Assembly: GCF_030124145.1 (NCBI RefSeq) | Contig: NZ_JASKMS010000015.1 | Span: forward strand, 124,001 to 188,000 | DNA length: 64,000 nt | Direction of reading: 5' to 3' | Origin: Streptomyces sp. 378 | GTDB taxonomy: Bacteria > Actinomycetota > Actinomycetes > Streptomycetales > Streptomycetaceae | Shown here: piece by piece, positions 43,951 to 52,416 of the stretch | How positions within the stretch are numbered: the first letter of the stretch is position 1 | Layout of the letters: the number at the start of each line of letters is the position of its first letter | Translations under genes and position numbers: made by a program | Notes under the pieces: generated by a model | Databases searched by the model: none | Seen by the model: only the letters and a program-made list of their open reading frames with translations | What the model was told of the DNA's origin: nothing

Positions 43951-43979
43951 CATGCAGAGGTCTGCATACTCATGCATGA
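43951..43979 (+). promoter_or_regulatory. ARG box upstream of argH
   Basis: CATGCAGAGGTCTGCAT at 43951-43967 is followed directly by GCATACTCATGCATGA; both fit Streptomyces ArgR half-site pairs, so ArgR likely represses argH from here. The ribosome binding site GAGGAG follows at 44004-44009. Confidence 0.78.
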
Positions 43980-44016
43980 CGGTGAGGCACATCCACACTC
44001 CTTGAGGAGCACGCAG

Positions 44017-45450
44017 GTGAGCAGCAACAGCGGTGACGTCCGGCTCTGGGGCGGTCGTTTCGCGGACGGTCCCGCCGAGGCACTGGCGAAGCTGTCCGCG
44101 TCCGTCCACTTCGACTGGCGGCTCGCGCCGTACGACATCGCCGGTTCGCGCGCCCACGCCCGTGTGCTGCACAAGGCGGGTCTGCTCACGGACGACGAGC
44201 TGACCCGCATGATCGCCGGGCTGGACCAGTTGGAGGGCGACGTCGCCGACGGTTCCTTCGTGGGCACGATCGCCGACGAGGACGTCCACACCGCCCTGGA
44301 GCGCGGCCTCCTGGAGCGCCTCGGCCCCGACCTCGGCGGCAAGCTGCGCGCGGGCCGCTCCCGCAACGACCAGGTCGCCACCCTCTTCCGGATGTATCTG
44401 CGCGACCACGCCCGGATCGTCGGCGGTCTGATCGCCGAGCTGCAGGACGCGCTGATCGGCCTCGCCGAGGCCCACCCGGACGCGGCCATGCCCGGCCGCA
44501 CCCACCTCCAGCACGCCCAGCCCGTCCTGTTCGCCCATCACGTCCTGGCCCACGTCCAGTCCCTCTCCCGGGACGCCGAGCGGCTGCGCCAGTGGGACGC
44601 GCGCACGGCGGTCTCGCCCTACGGCTCGGGCGCGCTGGCGGGATCCTCCCTCGGACTGGACCCCGAGGCGGTGGCGAAGGACCTCGGCTTCGAGCACGGC
44701 AGCGTCGGCAACTCGATCGACGGCACGGCTTCCCGTGACTTCGTCGCCGAGTTCGCCTTCATCACGGCGATGATCGGAGTCAACCTCTCCCGGATCGCCG
44801 AGGAGATCATCCTCTGGAACACGAAGGAGTTCTCCTTCGTGACCCTGCACGACGCGTTCTCGACGGGCTCGTCGATCATGCCGCAGAAGAAGAACCCGGA
44901 CATCGCGGAGCTGGCCCGCGGCAAGAGCGGCCGCCTCATCGGCAATCTGACGGGCCTGATGGCCACCCTCAAGGCCCTCCCGCTCGCGTACAACCGCGAC
45001 CTCCAGGAGGACAAGGAGCCGGTCTTCGACTCCATCGACCAGCTGGAGGTCCTGCTCCCGGCCTTCACCGGCATGATGGCCACCCTCACCGTCCACCGCG
45101 AGCGCATGGAGGAACTGGCCCCGGCCGGCTTCTCCCTCGCCACGGACATCGCCGAGTGGCTGGTCAAGCAGGGCGTCCCGTTCCGCGTGGCCCACGAGGT
45201 CGCCGGCGAGTGCGTGAAGGTCGCCGAGGCCGAGGGCAAGGAGCTGGACGAGCTGACGGACGAGCAGTTCGCCAAGATCTCCGCCCACCTCACTCCCGAG
45301 GTCCGCACGGTCCTCAACGTCCCCGGCGCCCTGGCCTCCCGCGACGGCAGGGGTGGCACGGCCCCGAGCGCGGTGGCAGTGCAGCTGGCCGAGGTGAAGG
45401 CCGACGTGGCGGCGCAGCATGAATGGGCTGTGGCCAAGAGGCAGGGCTGA
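44017..45450 (+). CDS. argH: Argininosuccinate lyase
   Basis: 477 residues, typical ArgH length. It splits argininosuccinate into arginine and fumarate, the last step. The fumarase-superfamily signature GSSIMPQKKNPD lies near 284-295 with the catalytic Ser, and GRSRNDQVAT and GRTHLQHAQP are intact. GTG 44017 is chosen because GAGGAG is 7 bases upstream; an open frame from 43942 is leader. It is transcribed apart from argCJBDR but shares ArgR control. argG is not in the window. Confidence 0.97.
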   Translation: MSSNSGDVRLWGGRFADGPAEALAKLSASVHFDWRLAPYDIAGSRAHARVLHKAGLLTDDELTRMIAGLDQLEGDVADGSFVGTIADEDVHTALERGLLERLGPDLGGKLRAGRSRNDQVATLFRMYLRDHARIVGGLIAELQDALIGLAEAHPDAAMPGRTHLQHAQPVLFAHHVLAHVQSLSRDAERLRQWDARTAVSPYGSGALAGSSLGLDPEAVAKDLGFEHGSVGNSIDGTASRDFVAEFAFITAMIGVNLSRIAEEIILWNTKEFSFVTLHDAFSTGSSIMPQKKNPDIAELARGKSGRLIGNLTGLMATLKALPLAYNRDLQEDKEPVFDSIDQLEVLLPAFTGMMATLTVHRERMEELAPAGFSLATDIAEWLVKQGVPFRVAHEVAGECVKVAEAEGKELDELTDEQFAKISAHLTPEVRTVLNVPGALASRDGRGGTAPSAVAVQLAEVKADVAAQHEWAVAKRQG

Positions 45451-45463
45451 GGGGAACGGACCG

Positions 45464-45489
45464 GAGGGGCGCGGGGAACCGCGCGACAA
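45464..45489. repeat. Streptomyces intergenic hairpin repeat, copy 2
   Basis: GGAGGGGCGCGGGGAACCGCGCGAC is the reverse-orientation relative of the element after argR, placed just past argH. Likely a terminator-like or structural repeat. Confidence 0.6.
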
Positions 45490-45597
45490 GTTCCGCGCCA
45501 CCCGCACCCGCCGCAACACAGCGGGACCCGAGCTCTGAGGCGAAGGTCATCGCGGGGGTTACGTTGGTCGTCAGCAGCCGACCGAACGGAGCCCGCG

Positions 45598-46569
45598 ATG
45601 CCCTTCGCCCGCCTGGCCTCAGCAACGACCCCCACCTGCCACATCGGCCTGGGCCTCGCCGCCGTCGGACGCCCCGGCTACATCAACCTCGGCCGGGACG
45701 AAGACCTCGGGCAGGACCGCGGCGTCGAGACGCTGCGCGCCCGCACCCATGAACTCCTCGACGCCGCCTACGCCCAAGGCGTCCGCTACTTCGACGCCGC
45801 CCGCTCCTACGGCCGCTCCGAGGAGTTCCTCGCCGACTGGCTCAAGGGCAGGCCCGGCCTCGACGACATCGTCGTGGGCAGCAAGTGGGGTTACACCTAC
45901 ACCGCCGACTGGTCCACCGACGCCGAGAAGCACGAGGTCAAGGACCACAGCCTCGCCACCTACGAACGGCAGCGGGCGGAGAGCGACGCCCTGCTCGGCG
46001 ACCGGCTCGACCTCTACCAGATCCACTCGGTGACCCCGGACAGCCCCGCCCTCACCGACAAGGAACTGCACACGAAACTCGCCGAAGCCGCCGCGCGGGG
46101 CCTCACCGTCGGCTTCTCCACCAGCGGCCCCGCCCAGTCGGAGGCGATCCGCGCGGCCCTGGCCGTGACGGTCGACGGCGAACCCCTCTTCCGTACCGTG
46201 CAGTCCACGTACAACGCGCTGGAGACCTCCGCCGGCCCCGCCCTCGCCGAGGCGTACGACGCCGGACTCACCGTGATCGTCAAGGAGGGCATGGCCAACG
46301 GCCGCCTCGCCGGGCCGCACGCCCCGGACGCCCTCAAGGAGACCGCCGAGCGGACCGGGCTGGGCTGCGACGCGGTCGCCCTGGCCGTGATCCTCCGGCA
46401 GCCCTGGGCCGGTGTCGTCCTCTCCGGCGCGGCCACCACCGCCCAGCTCGCCTCGAACCTGCACGCCGCGGTGGTCGATCTCGACGACGACCAGCTGGCC
46501 CGCCTCGCCACGCTGGTGGAGGAGCCGCACACGTACTGGGAACGGCGCGGGCAGCTGCCCTGGCACTGA
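45598..46569 (+). CDS. Aldo/keto reductase
   Basis: 323 residues of the aldo/keto reductase (TIM-barrel) superfamily. The tetrad is D66, Y71, K96 and H143 (RYFDAARSYG, VGSKWG, YQIHSV). It reduces carbonyls with NADPH; the physiological substrate is not evident. ATG 45598 has GGAG upstream. Genes on each side are independent: argH ends ~150 bases before it, and the TetR operator lies ~80 bases after it. Confidence 0.92.
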   Translation: MPFARLASATTPTCHIGLGLAAVGRPGYINLGRDEDLGQDRGVETLRARTHELLDAAYAQGVRYFDAARSYGRSEEFLADWLKGRPGLDDIVVGSKWGYTYTADWSTDAEKHEVKDHSLATYERQRAESDALLGDRLDLYQIHSVTPDSPALTDKELHTKLAEAAARGLTVGFSTSGPAQSEAIRAALAVTVDGEPLFRTVQSTYNALETSAGPALAEAYDAGLTVIVKEGMANGRLAGPHAPDALKETAERTGLGCDAVALAVILRQPWAGVVLSGAATTAQLASNLHAAVVDLDDDQLARLATLVEEPHTYWERRGQLPWH

Positions 46570-46648
46570 TCAACCCCTTTCCGCGCAGCGGCGCCGCGGC
46601 ACGGCAGCACGGCGGCCATGAAGCGCCCATGAGGCATCCATGCCCGGG

Positions 46649-46688
46649 ATGAGACAACACTGTCTCATATGCCCTATGGTTGTCTCAT
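46649..46688. promoter_or_regulatory. TetR-type palindromic operator and promoter
   Basis: ATGAGACA-ACAC-TGTCTCAT (46649-46668) is a perfect 8-base inverted repeat. TGTCTCAT recurs at 46681-46688, and GAGACAAC (46651-46658) is mirrored by GTTGTCTC (46679-46686). TATGGT at 46675-46680 could be a -10 box placing the RNA start at the ATG at 46687. The adjacent TetR protein is the obvious binder. Confidence 0.65.
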
Positions 46689-47238
46689 GGCTGTCGATCC
46701 TGAGCACATGCTGCGCGCCGCCGCCGCCCTGCTGACCCGCAATTCCACCGCGACGATGGACGAGGTCGCCAAGGCCGCCGGAATCAGCCGCGCCACGCTG
46801 CACCGGCACTTCGCCGGACGTGACGCCCTCGTCCGGGCGCTGGAGGAACTCGGCATCGCGGAGTGCGAGGCCGCCCTGGACGCGGCCCGGCTCGACGAGG
46901 GCACCGCGAGCGAGGCCGTACGCCGGCTGGTCGGTGCCATCGAGCCCGCCGCCGGGCTGCTCGCGTTCCTCTACACCGAGAACCAGCTCTTCGAGGGCGA
47001 GGAGCAGAACGCGGGCTGGACCAGGATCGACGACCGGATCTCCGCCCTGTTCCGGCGCGGCCAGCACAGCGGAGAGTTCCGCATCGACCTCACGCCCGCC
47101 TGGCTCACCGAGGCGCTGTACGGCCTGATGGCCTCCGGCGCCTGGCTGGTGCACAGCGGCAAAGGCGCACCCAAGGACTTCCAGCACATGATCGTCGAGC
47201 TGCTGCTCGGCGGCGCGGTCAGGAGAGAGGAATCATGA
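46687..47238 (+). CDS. TetR-family transcriptional regulator
   Basis: 183 residues from the ATG at 46687 (an in-frame ATG at 46669 lies inside the operator and is less likely). The N-terminal HTH is AAALLTRNSTATMDEVAKAAGISRATLHRHFAGRDAL; the C-terminal part is a helical ligand and dimer domain. It probably represses itself and the MFS gene, whose ATG overlaps its stop (ATGA). Translation is probably leaderless, since the -10 lies only 6 bases ahead of the start. Confidence 0.9.
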   Translation: MAVDPEHMLRAAAALLTRNSTATMDEVAKAAGISRATLHRHFAGRDALVRALEELGIAECEAALDAARLDEGTASEAVRRLVGAIEPAAGLLAFLYTENQLFEGEEQNAGWTRIDDRISALFRRGQHSGEFRIDLTPAWLTEALYGLMASGAWLVHSGKGAPKDFQHMIVELLLGGAVRREES

Positions 47239-48770
47239 CCAGCACCCTGCAGGCGGCGGACCGCACCGAGGCGGTGGAGCGTCCGGGCCGCTGGCTCGCG
47301 CTCGGCGTGCTCGTGCTCGCCGTGCTGCTGGTGGCCGTCGACGCGACCGTCCTCGGGCTCGCGACCCCCTACATCAGCGAGGACCTCAAGCCCTCCGGCA
47401 CCCAGTTGCTGTGGATCGGCGACGTCTACTCGTTCGTCATCGCCGGCCTGCTGGTCTCCATGGGCAGCCTCGGCGACCGGATCGGCCGCAAGCGGATCCT
47501 GCTGGCCGGTGCCACGGCGTTCGGCGCGATATCCGTGTTCAACGCCTACGCCACGACCCCCGAGATGATGATCGTCGCGCGGGCGCTGCTCGGCGTCGCG
47601 GGCGCCACCCTGATGCCGGCCACGCTCGCCCTGATCCGCAACCTCTTCAACGACCCGCGCGAACGCAGCCTGGCCGTCGGCATCTGGGGCGCCACCGCCT
47701 CCGCCGGTACGGCCGTCGGCCCGATCGTCGGCGGGTTGCTGCTGGAGCACTTCTGGTGGGGCTCGGTCTTTCTCATCAACCTGCCCGTGATGGCCGTGCT
47801 GGTCGTCGTCGGGATCAAGCTGCTGCCCGAGTCGCGCACCGCGAACCCCGGCCCCTGGGACCTGGTCAGCGTCGTGCTGTCGCTGCTCGGCATGATCGGC
47901 GTGGTGTACGCGATCAAGGAGGCCGCCACCCACGGTTTCGCCTGGAGCACCCTGGCCGCGGGCCTGCTGGGCGCGGCGGCCCTGTACGGGTTCGTCCGCC
48001 GTCAGCTCAGGCTGCCGGTCCCGCTGCTGGACATGCGGCTGTTCCGCAACCGCGGCTTCAGCGGGGCGGTGCTGGCCGACCTGCTGACCATCCTCGGGCT
48101 GTCCGGGCTGGTGTTCTTCCTGTCCCAGTACCTGCAACTCGTGCAGGGCAGGCGTCCGTTCGAGGCCGGTCTGGCGGAACTGCCCGCGGCGGTCGGCGCG
48201 GTGGTGGCCGGACTGCTCGCGGGGCGTGCGGCCCGGCGTTTCTCGGTGCGGGCCGTCGTCGCCGGGGGCCTCGCGGCCATCGGCCTCGCGCTCGCCGCGC
48301 TCACCGTGCTCGGCCAGTCCACCGGCTACCCGCTGCTCGGGACCGCGCTGCTGGTGGTCGGCGTGGGCGCGGGATTCTCGTTCACGGTGACCGCCGACGT
48401 GATCCTCTCCAGCGTGCCCAAGGAGCAGGCGGGCTCCGCGTCCGCCGTCTCCGAGACGGCGTACGAACTCGGTGCCGCGCTCGGTATCGCCGCACTCGGC
48501 TCGATCGTGACCGGCGTCTACCGCGACTTCACCGGCCCCGCGGGTACACCCGCCGCGGCCCACGAGTCGCTGGGCGGCGCCGTCGAGGCGGCCGCAGGCA
48601 TGCCCGCCCACAGCGCCGCGACGATGCTGGACGCGGCCCGCACGTCCTTCGTCGACGGTCTGGCCCTCGCGGCGGGCGTCGGAGCGGCGGTGCTCCTGGC
48701 GGCGGCGGTGGCGGCGTGGTTCCTGCTACGGGGCCAGAAGCTGGAAGGCGGCACAACGGAACACGCCTGA
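47235..48770 (+). CDS. MFS drug-efflux transporter (DHA2, 14-helix type)
   Basis: 511 residues with about 14 hydrophobic helices. Motif GSLGDRIGRKRIL (loop 2-3), motif WIGDVYSF and motif GPIVGGLLLEHFWWGSVFLINLP (antiporter motif C region) match the QacA/EmrB-type DHA2 family, proton-driven export of drugs or metabolites. It is translationally coupled to the TetR gene, so the regulator probably senses its substrate. The terminal 15 residues are polar and cytoplasmic. The substrate is unknown. Confidence 0.92.
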   Translation: MTSTLQAADRTEAVERPGRWLALGVLVLAVLLVAVDATVLGLATPYISEDLKPSGTQLLWIGDVYSFVIAGLLVSMGSLGDRIGRKRILLAGATAFGAISVFNAYATTPEMMIVARALLGVAGATLMPATLALIRNLFNDPRERSLAVGIWGATASAGTAVGPIVGGLLLEHFWWGSVFLINLPVMAVLVVVGIKLLPESRTANPGPWDLVSVVLSLLGMIGVVYAIKEAATHGFAWSTLAAGLLGAAALYGFVRRQLRLPVPLLDMRLFRNRGFSGAVLADLLTILGLSGLVFFLSQYLQLVQGRRPFEAGLAELPAAVGAVVAGLLAGRAARRFSVRAVVAGGLAAIGLALAALTVLGQSTGYPLLGTALLVVGVGAGFSFTVTADVILSSVPKEQAGSASAVSETAYELGAALGIAALGSIVTGVYRDFTGPAGTPAAAHESLGGAVEAAAGMPAHSAATMLDAARTSFVDGLALAAGVGAAVLLAAAVAAWFLLRGQKLEGGTTEHA

Positions 48771-48777
48771 GGCCAGG

Positions 48778-48808
48778 CCCCTCAGGGGCGCGGTGAAACC
48801 GCGCGATC
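48778..48808. repeat. Streptomyces intergenic hairpin repeat, copy 3
   Basis: GCCCCTCAGGGGCGCGGTGAAACCGCGCGATC-like element directly after the MFS stop, related to the copies after argR and argH. It contains two small palindromes and probably terminates the TetR-MFS transcript. Confidence 0.6.
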
Positions 48809-48810
48809 AA

Positions 48811-48880
48811 CCCCCACAACCCGCGGCCCCCCACAACCCGCGGCCCCCCACAGCCCGCAGCCGCCCGCAGCCGTCCACCA
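48811..48880. repeat. Short tandem repeat, 17-19-base unit
   Basis: CCCCCACAACCCGCGGC is repeated three times with drift (the last copy CCCCCCACAGCCCGCAGC), followed by CCGCCCGCAGCCG. It lies between the convergent MFS and acyltransferase genes. Probably slippage-prone non-coding DNA. Confidence 0.6.
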
Positions 48881-48917
48881 TCCCGGCCGCCCGAAGTCAG
48901 GCCCGCGCCCCGCGAAC

Positions 48918-49592
48918 CTACGCCGCTTCCTTCGCCTTGCTCGCGTACATGTCCACGTACTCCTGCCCGGACAGCCGCATGACCTCGGTCATCACCGAGT
49001 CGGTCACCGCCCGCAGCACATAGCGGTCCCGGTCCATCCCCTCGTACCGGGAGAACTCCATCGCCTCACCGAACCGCACGGTGACCTTGCCGGGACGGGG
49101 GAGTCCCGCACCGCCCGGCTGCAGCTTGTCGGTGCCGATCATGGCGAAGGGCACGACGGGCGCACCCGTCATCAGGGTCAGCCGGGCGATGCCCGTCCGC
49201 CCCCGGTACAGGCGCCCGTCGGGCGACCGCGTCCCCTCCGGGTAGATCCCGAACATGCGGCCCTCCTCCAGCATGCGACGGCCGGTCATCAGCGCCGCGA
49301 CACCACCCCGGCCGCCGTCGCGATCCACCGGGATCATGCCGACGCCCGTGAAGAACCAGGCCATCAGCCTGCCCTTGAGGCCCTTTCCGGTCACGTACTC
49401 GTCCTTGCCGATGAACACGACCTGACGGTCGCAGACCAGCGGCAGGATCATCGAGTCGATGAACGTCAGGTGGTTGCCGGCCAGGATGACCGGGCCAGTG
49501 CCCGGAATGTGCTCCGCACCCTCCACCTGTGGGCGGAACATCAGGCGCATGATCGGGCCGAGCACTGCCTTGATGAGCGCGAAGCGGGACAA
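48918..49592 (-). CDS. PlsC-type 1-acylglycerol-3-phosphate acyltransferase
   Basis: 224 residues. The HX4D motif is H41-L-T-F-I-D46 and the EGTRS motif is at 119-123, the catalytic and phosphate-binding elements of PlsC-like acyltransferases making phosphatidate at the inner membrane face. A short hydrophobic N-terminal segment (LIKAVLGPIMRLMF) may hold it to the membrane. TTG 49592 is preferred because GGAGGG lies 4 bases upstream; an in-frame ATG at 49679 would add an unusual tail. Confidence 0.88.
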   Translation of the reverse strand: MSRFALIKAVLGPIMRLMFRPQVEGAEHIPGTGPVILAGNHLTFIDSMILPLVCDRQVVFIGKDEYVTGKGLKGRLMAWFFTGVGMIPVDRDGGRGGVAALMTGRRMLEEGRMFGIYPEGTRSPDGRLYRGRTGIARLTLMTGAPVVPFAMIGTDKLQPGGAGLPRPGKVTVRFGEAMEFSRYEGMDRDRYVLRAVTDSVMTEVMRLSGQEYVDMYASKAKEAA

Positions 49593-49975
49593 CGGACCCT
49601 CCGGTGTCAAGGGATTCTGTATGAGTCTGTGCAGGTGAGGACGATACTCGTGGCCCCGGGCATCGCGCACATCGGGCACGGCGACTTCACCGAGGCCTTA
49701 CGCACGGTTGACGCGTGTTTACCTGCGGTGGCGCGCCGCCGACGAGGCGTAACGCGGCCGACACGATGTGACGCACATCGCCCGGGCACACCGCACACGT
49801 TCCCAGAACGGGCGGACCGAATCGAGCGGACGCGACGAACCGTCAACTCATCCTTCCCGCCGGTCACGACGACATCCGACATCACCCGCGTGTTCCGCCC
49901 GAGGTCTCCCACCGGTCATGTACGCGCCCCTACGATCAGCGCGCACTGACGAGCCGAACGGCAGGGAGGGCGCTC
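49593..49975. other. Divergent intergenic region
   Basis: 383 bases between the acyltransferase and the glycerophosphodiesterase genes, transcribed away from each other, so promoters for both should lie here. I see no confident -35/-10 pair, repeat or small gene. GGGAGGG at 49964-49970 is the ribosome binding site of the right-hand gene. Confidence 0.4.
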
Positions 49976-51172
49976 ATGGGAACGCAGGAGTCGAACGAAG
50001 AATCGAGCGGTACCGGACGGTGGGCGTCGAACGAAGAAACGAGCGGTACCGGACGGCGGGCCCTGCTCGGCGCGGCGGTGCTGGGTGCCGGCGGCGCGGT
50101 CCTCGGCATGGCCGGCACGGCACGAGCCGACGGCGCCCGGCACGGCGGCGGCGTGCGGAGCCTGCCCAAGCCGACGATCATCGGCCACCGCGGGGCCAGC
50201 GGCTACCGCCCGGAGCACACCTTCGGTTCGTACCAGCTGGCCCTCGACATGGGTGCCGACATCATCGAGGCCGGCGACCTGGTGCCGACCAAGGACGGGC
50301 ACCTGGTCTGCCGTCACGAGCCCGAGATCGGCGGCACCACGGACGTCGCCGACCACCCCGAGTTCGCCGGTCGCAAGAAGACCAAGCTGCTCGACGGCGT
50401 CTCCACCACCGGCTGGTTCACCGAGGACTTCACACTCGCCGAGCTGAAGACGCTGCGGGCGATCGAGCGCATCCCGGCCAACCGCCCGCACAACACCCTC
50501 TACAACGGCCGCTGGGAGATCCCCACCTTCGAGGAGGTCCTCAGGTGGCAGGACGAGCAGACCCGCAAGCGCGGCAAGCAGGTGTGGATCTACCCCGAGC
50601 TCAAGCACCCCACCTACTTCCGCAAGCAGGGCCTGCCACTGGAGGAGCGCGTCGCCAAGCTGCTGCGCAAGTACCGCAAGGACCGGCGCACCTCCCCGGT
50701 CATCCTCCAGTCCTTCGAGCCGACCAGCGTCCAGCGCCTGCACAAGCTCGTCGACAACCCGCTGGTCGTCCTGTTGTCCTCGGCCGAATCCCGTCCCTGG
50801 GACTTCGTCGAATCCGGCGACCCGCGCACGGTCGCCGACCTGGTCAAGCCGGCCGGCCTGCGGGAGATCGCCTCCTACGCGCGGGGCATCGGCCCGACCC
50901 TGGACCTGGTCATCCCGCGCGACGCCCAGGGCAACCTCACCCGGCCCACGAGGCTGGTCGCCGACGCGCACCGGGTGGGTCTGATCCTGCACCCGTACAC
51001 CATGCGCAACGAGAACCCCTTCCTGCCCGCGAACTTCCGCAAGGGAACGGAGGCGGACGCCTATGGTGACGTCTTCGCCGCGTACCGGACGTACTTCGCG
51101 ACCGGCATCGACGGCGTCTTCACCGACCAGCCCGACACGGGTCTGCTGGCCCGCGCGGACTTCAACGGCTGA
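49976..51172 (+). CDS. Secreted glycerophosphodiester phosphodiesterase
   Basis: 398 residues. Residues 28-52 (RRALLGAAVLGAGGAVLGMAGTARA) look like a Tat-type signal with twin Arg, ending in an Ala-x-Ala site. The GDPD TIM barrel follows: H71-R-G-A-S-G-Y-R-P-E80-H81, E98-x-x-D101 and H114, the Ca-dependent catalytic set. It hydrolyses glycerophosphodiesters to glycerol-3-phosphate and an alcohol, scavenging phosphate or glycerol outside the cell. Ahead of the signal lies a duplicated 12-residue polar tract. The start is fixed by GGGAGGG 5 bases upstream. Confidence 0.93.
   Translation: MGTQESNEESSGTGRWASNEETSGTGRRALLGAAVLGAGGAVLGMAGTARADGARHGGGVRSLPKPTIIGHRGASGYRPEHTFGSYQLALDMGADIIEAGDLVPTKDGHLVCRHEPEIGGTTDVADHPEFAGRKKTKLLDGVSTTGWFTEDFTLAELKTLRAIERIPANRPHNTLYNGRWEIPTFEEVLRWQDEQTRKRGKQVWIYPELKHPTYFRKQGLPLEERVAKLLRKYRKDRRTSPVILQSFEPTSVQRLHKLVDNPLVVLLSSAESRPWDFVESGDPRTVADLVKPAGLREIASYARGIGPTLDLVIPRDAQGNLTRPTRLVADAHRVGLILHPYTMRNENPFLPANFRKGTEADAYGDVFAAYRTYFATGIDGVFTDQPDTGLLARADFNG
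49991..50062 (+). repeat. 36-base direct repeat in the signal-peptide leader
   Basis: Two adjacent 36-base copies encode SNEESSGTGRWA (residues 6-17) and SNEETSGTGRRA (18-29). Only a few bases differ. The second copy supplies the twin Arg of the export signal. Confidence 0.8.
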
Positions 51173-51262
51173 GGGCGTCAACACCTGAGCTCACACCCCA
51201 CGGACGAATGAGCTTCGGCTGCCCGGGCAACCCGACGCCCGGGCGGCCGCGTCGCTCCGCAT

Positions 51263-51757
51263 ATGACGCACGACCTGGTCACCGCCCTGCGCCCGCTGCT
51301 CACCGCCGAGGCCTCCGCTGAGGCGCATTCCACCGGAACCGAGCCCGGCGACCTGGAGCAGGCGGTCTGGCTCCGCCTGCTGGAACGCCTGGACGCCGAG
51401 GGTCCGCCGCTGGACCCCGAGGAGTGGCTTCGCCGCGCCGTCCGTTCCGAGGCGCGCCGCACCCGCCGTACCAGCCGTCTCGAACGGCCGTATGCCGGTG
51501 ATCCGGTCGACGACGGCGGCCATGACCCCGAACAGCTCGCCCTCGCCGCCGCCCGTGGCCGGGCCCTGCGCGAGGCCGTGCGCCGCCTCCCCGGCCGCTG
51601 CCCCCGGCTGCTGGAGGCGCTGCTGTCGCCGAAGGACCTGACATACCGGGAAATCGCAGGGGAGTTGGGTATCTCACAGGGGAGTCTTGGCCCGGAACGC
51701 TCCAGATGTCTGGGATGTCTGAGGAGATTGCTCACGCCGGAGGTTGCGGCCCACTGA
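51263..51757 (+). CDS. Small sigma-70-like (ECF-type) factor
   Basis: 164 residues. The C-terminal part is a sigma region 4 helix-turn-helix (LTYREIAGELGISQGSLGPERSRCLGCLRRLL). The N-terminal part has a region-2-like helical segment (DLEQAVWLRLLERLDAEGPPLDPEEWLRRAVRSEARR). It is shorter than usual ECF factors and lacks a clear region 2.4, so it may be a specialised sigma or a sigma-like regulator. No anti-sigma gene is adjacent. Promoter targets are unknown. Confidence 0.75.
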   Translation: MTHDLVTALRPLLTAEASAEAHSTGTEPGDLEQAVWLRLLERLDAEGPPLDPEEWLRRAVRSEARRTRRTSRLERPYAGDPVDDGGHDPEQLALAAARGRALREAVRRLPGRCPRLLEALLSPKDLTYREIAGELGISQGSLGPERSRCLGCLRRLLTPEVAAH

Positions 51758-51814
51758 GGACGGGGATAGGAGTGGGGGACGACAGGTGATCAGATGAGCG
51801 GGAGGCGTGCGCAC

Positions 51815-52312
51815 ATGGGCATGAGCGTGACCATCTCTGCGGCGACCGAGCAGGACGCGGAGCAGATTTTCAGGCTGCAGTACCTGTGCTTCCAGACGGA
51901 GGCGGCGCTGTACGGGAACTACCGCATCGACCCGCTCGTCCAAACCCTCGACTCGGTCCGCGAGGAGGTCACCCGCGACTGCGTCTTCGTGGCCCGGCTC
52001 GGCGAGGAGGTCGTCGGCTCGGTCCGAGGCTCGGTCACCGAGGACGGTGCCGCCGCGATCGGCAAGCTCTGCGTGCACCCCCGCCTCCAGGGCCACGGCA
52101 TCGGCGCCCGCCTCCTGCGAGCGGCCGAAGCGGCCCTCACCGACCGGCACGGCGCCACCCGCTTCCGCCTCCACACCGGCCACCGCAGCGAGAGCAACCT
52201 CCGTCTCTACCGCAAGGTCGGCTACGTCACGGTGGGCACGTCCCAGGGCGCCGACGGCGTACCGATGATCGTCCTCGAAAAGCCGGCCGACGCTTACGCG
52301 GCGACGGCTTGA
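51815..52312 (+). CDS. GNAT-family N-acetyltransferase
   Basis: 165 residues. Acetyl-CoA-binding motif A is visible as LCVHPRLQGHGIGARLLRAAE, with VFVARLGEEVVGSVRG before it and SNLRLYRKVGYVTVGT after it, the full GNAT fold. ATG 51815 has GGAGG 9 bases upstream; ATGs at 51794 and 51821 are alternatives. The acceptor substrate is not evident. It ends at a strong hairpin shared with the convergent membrane-protein gene. Confidence 0.9.
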   Translation: MGMSVTISAATEQDAEQIFRLQYLCFQTEAALYGNYRIDPLVQTLDSVREEVTRDCVFVARLGEEVVGSVRGSVTEDGAAAIGKLCVHPRLQGHGIGARLLRAAEAALTDRHGATRFRLHTGHRSESNLRLYRKVGYVTVGTSQGADGVPMIVLEKPADAYAATA

Positions 52313-52392
52313 TCAACGCCGCTCCAGGGGAGCGGGATCGTGCCGATGTACGGCCCCGCCGCGTGGGCGCGATCGGCCACCCAGGGCCCGCG

Positions 52393-52416
52393 GCCGCCTG
52401 AGGCGTCTCAGGCGGC
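52393..52416. terminator. Bidirectional terminator hairpin
   Basis: GCCGCCTGAG-GCGT-CTCAGGCGGC forms a perfect 10-base stem with a 4-base loop. It overlaps the stop of the minus-strand membrane gene and lies ~80 bases after the GNAT stop, so it can end both convergent transcripts. Confidence 0.75.
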
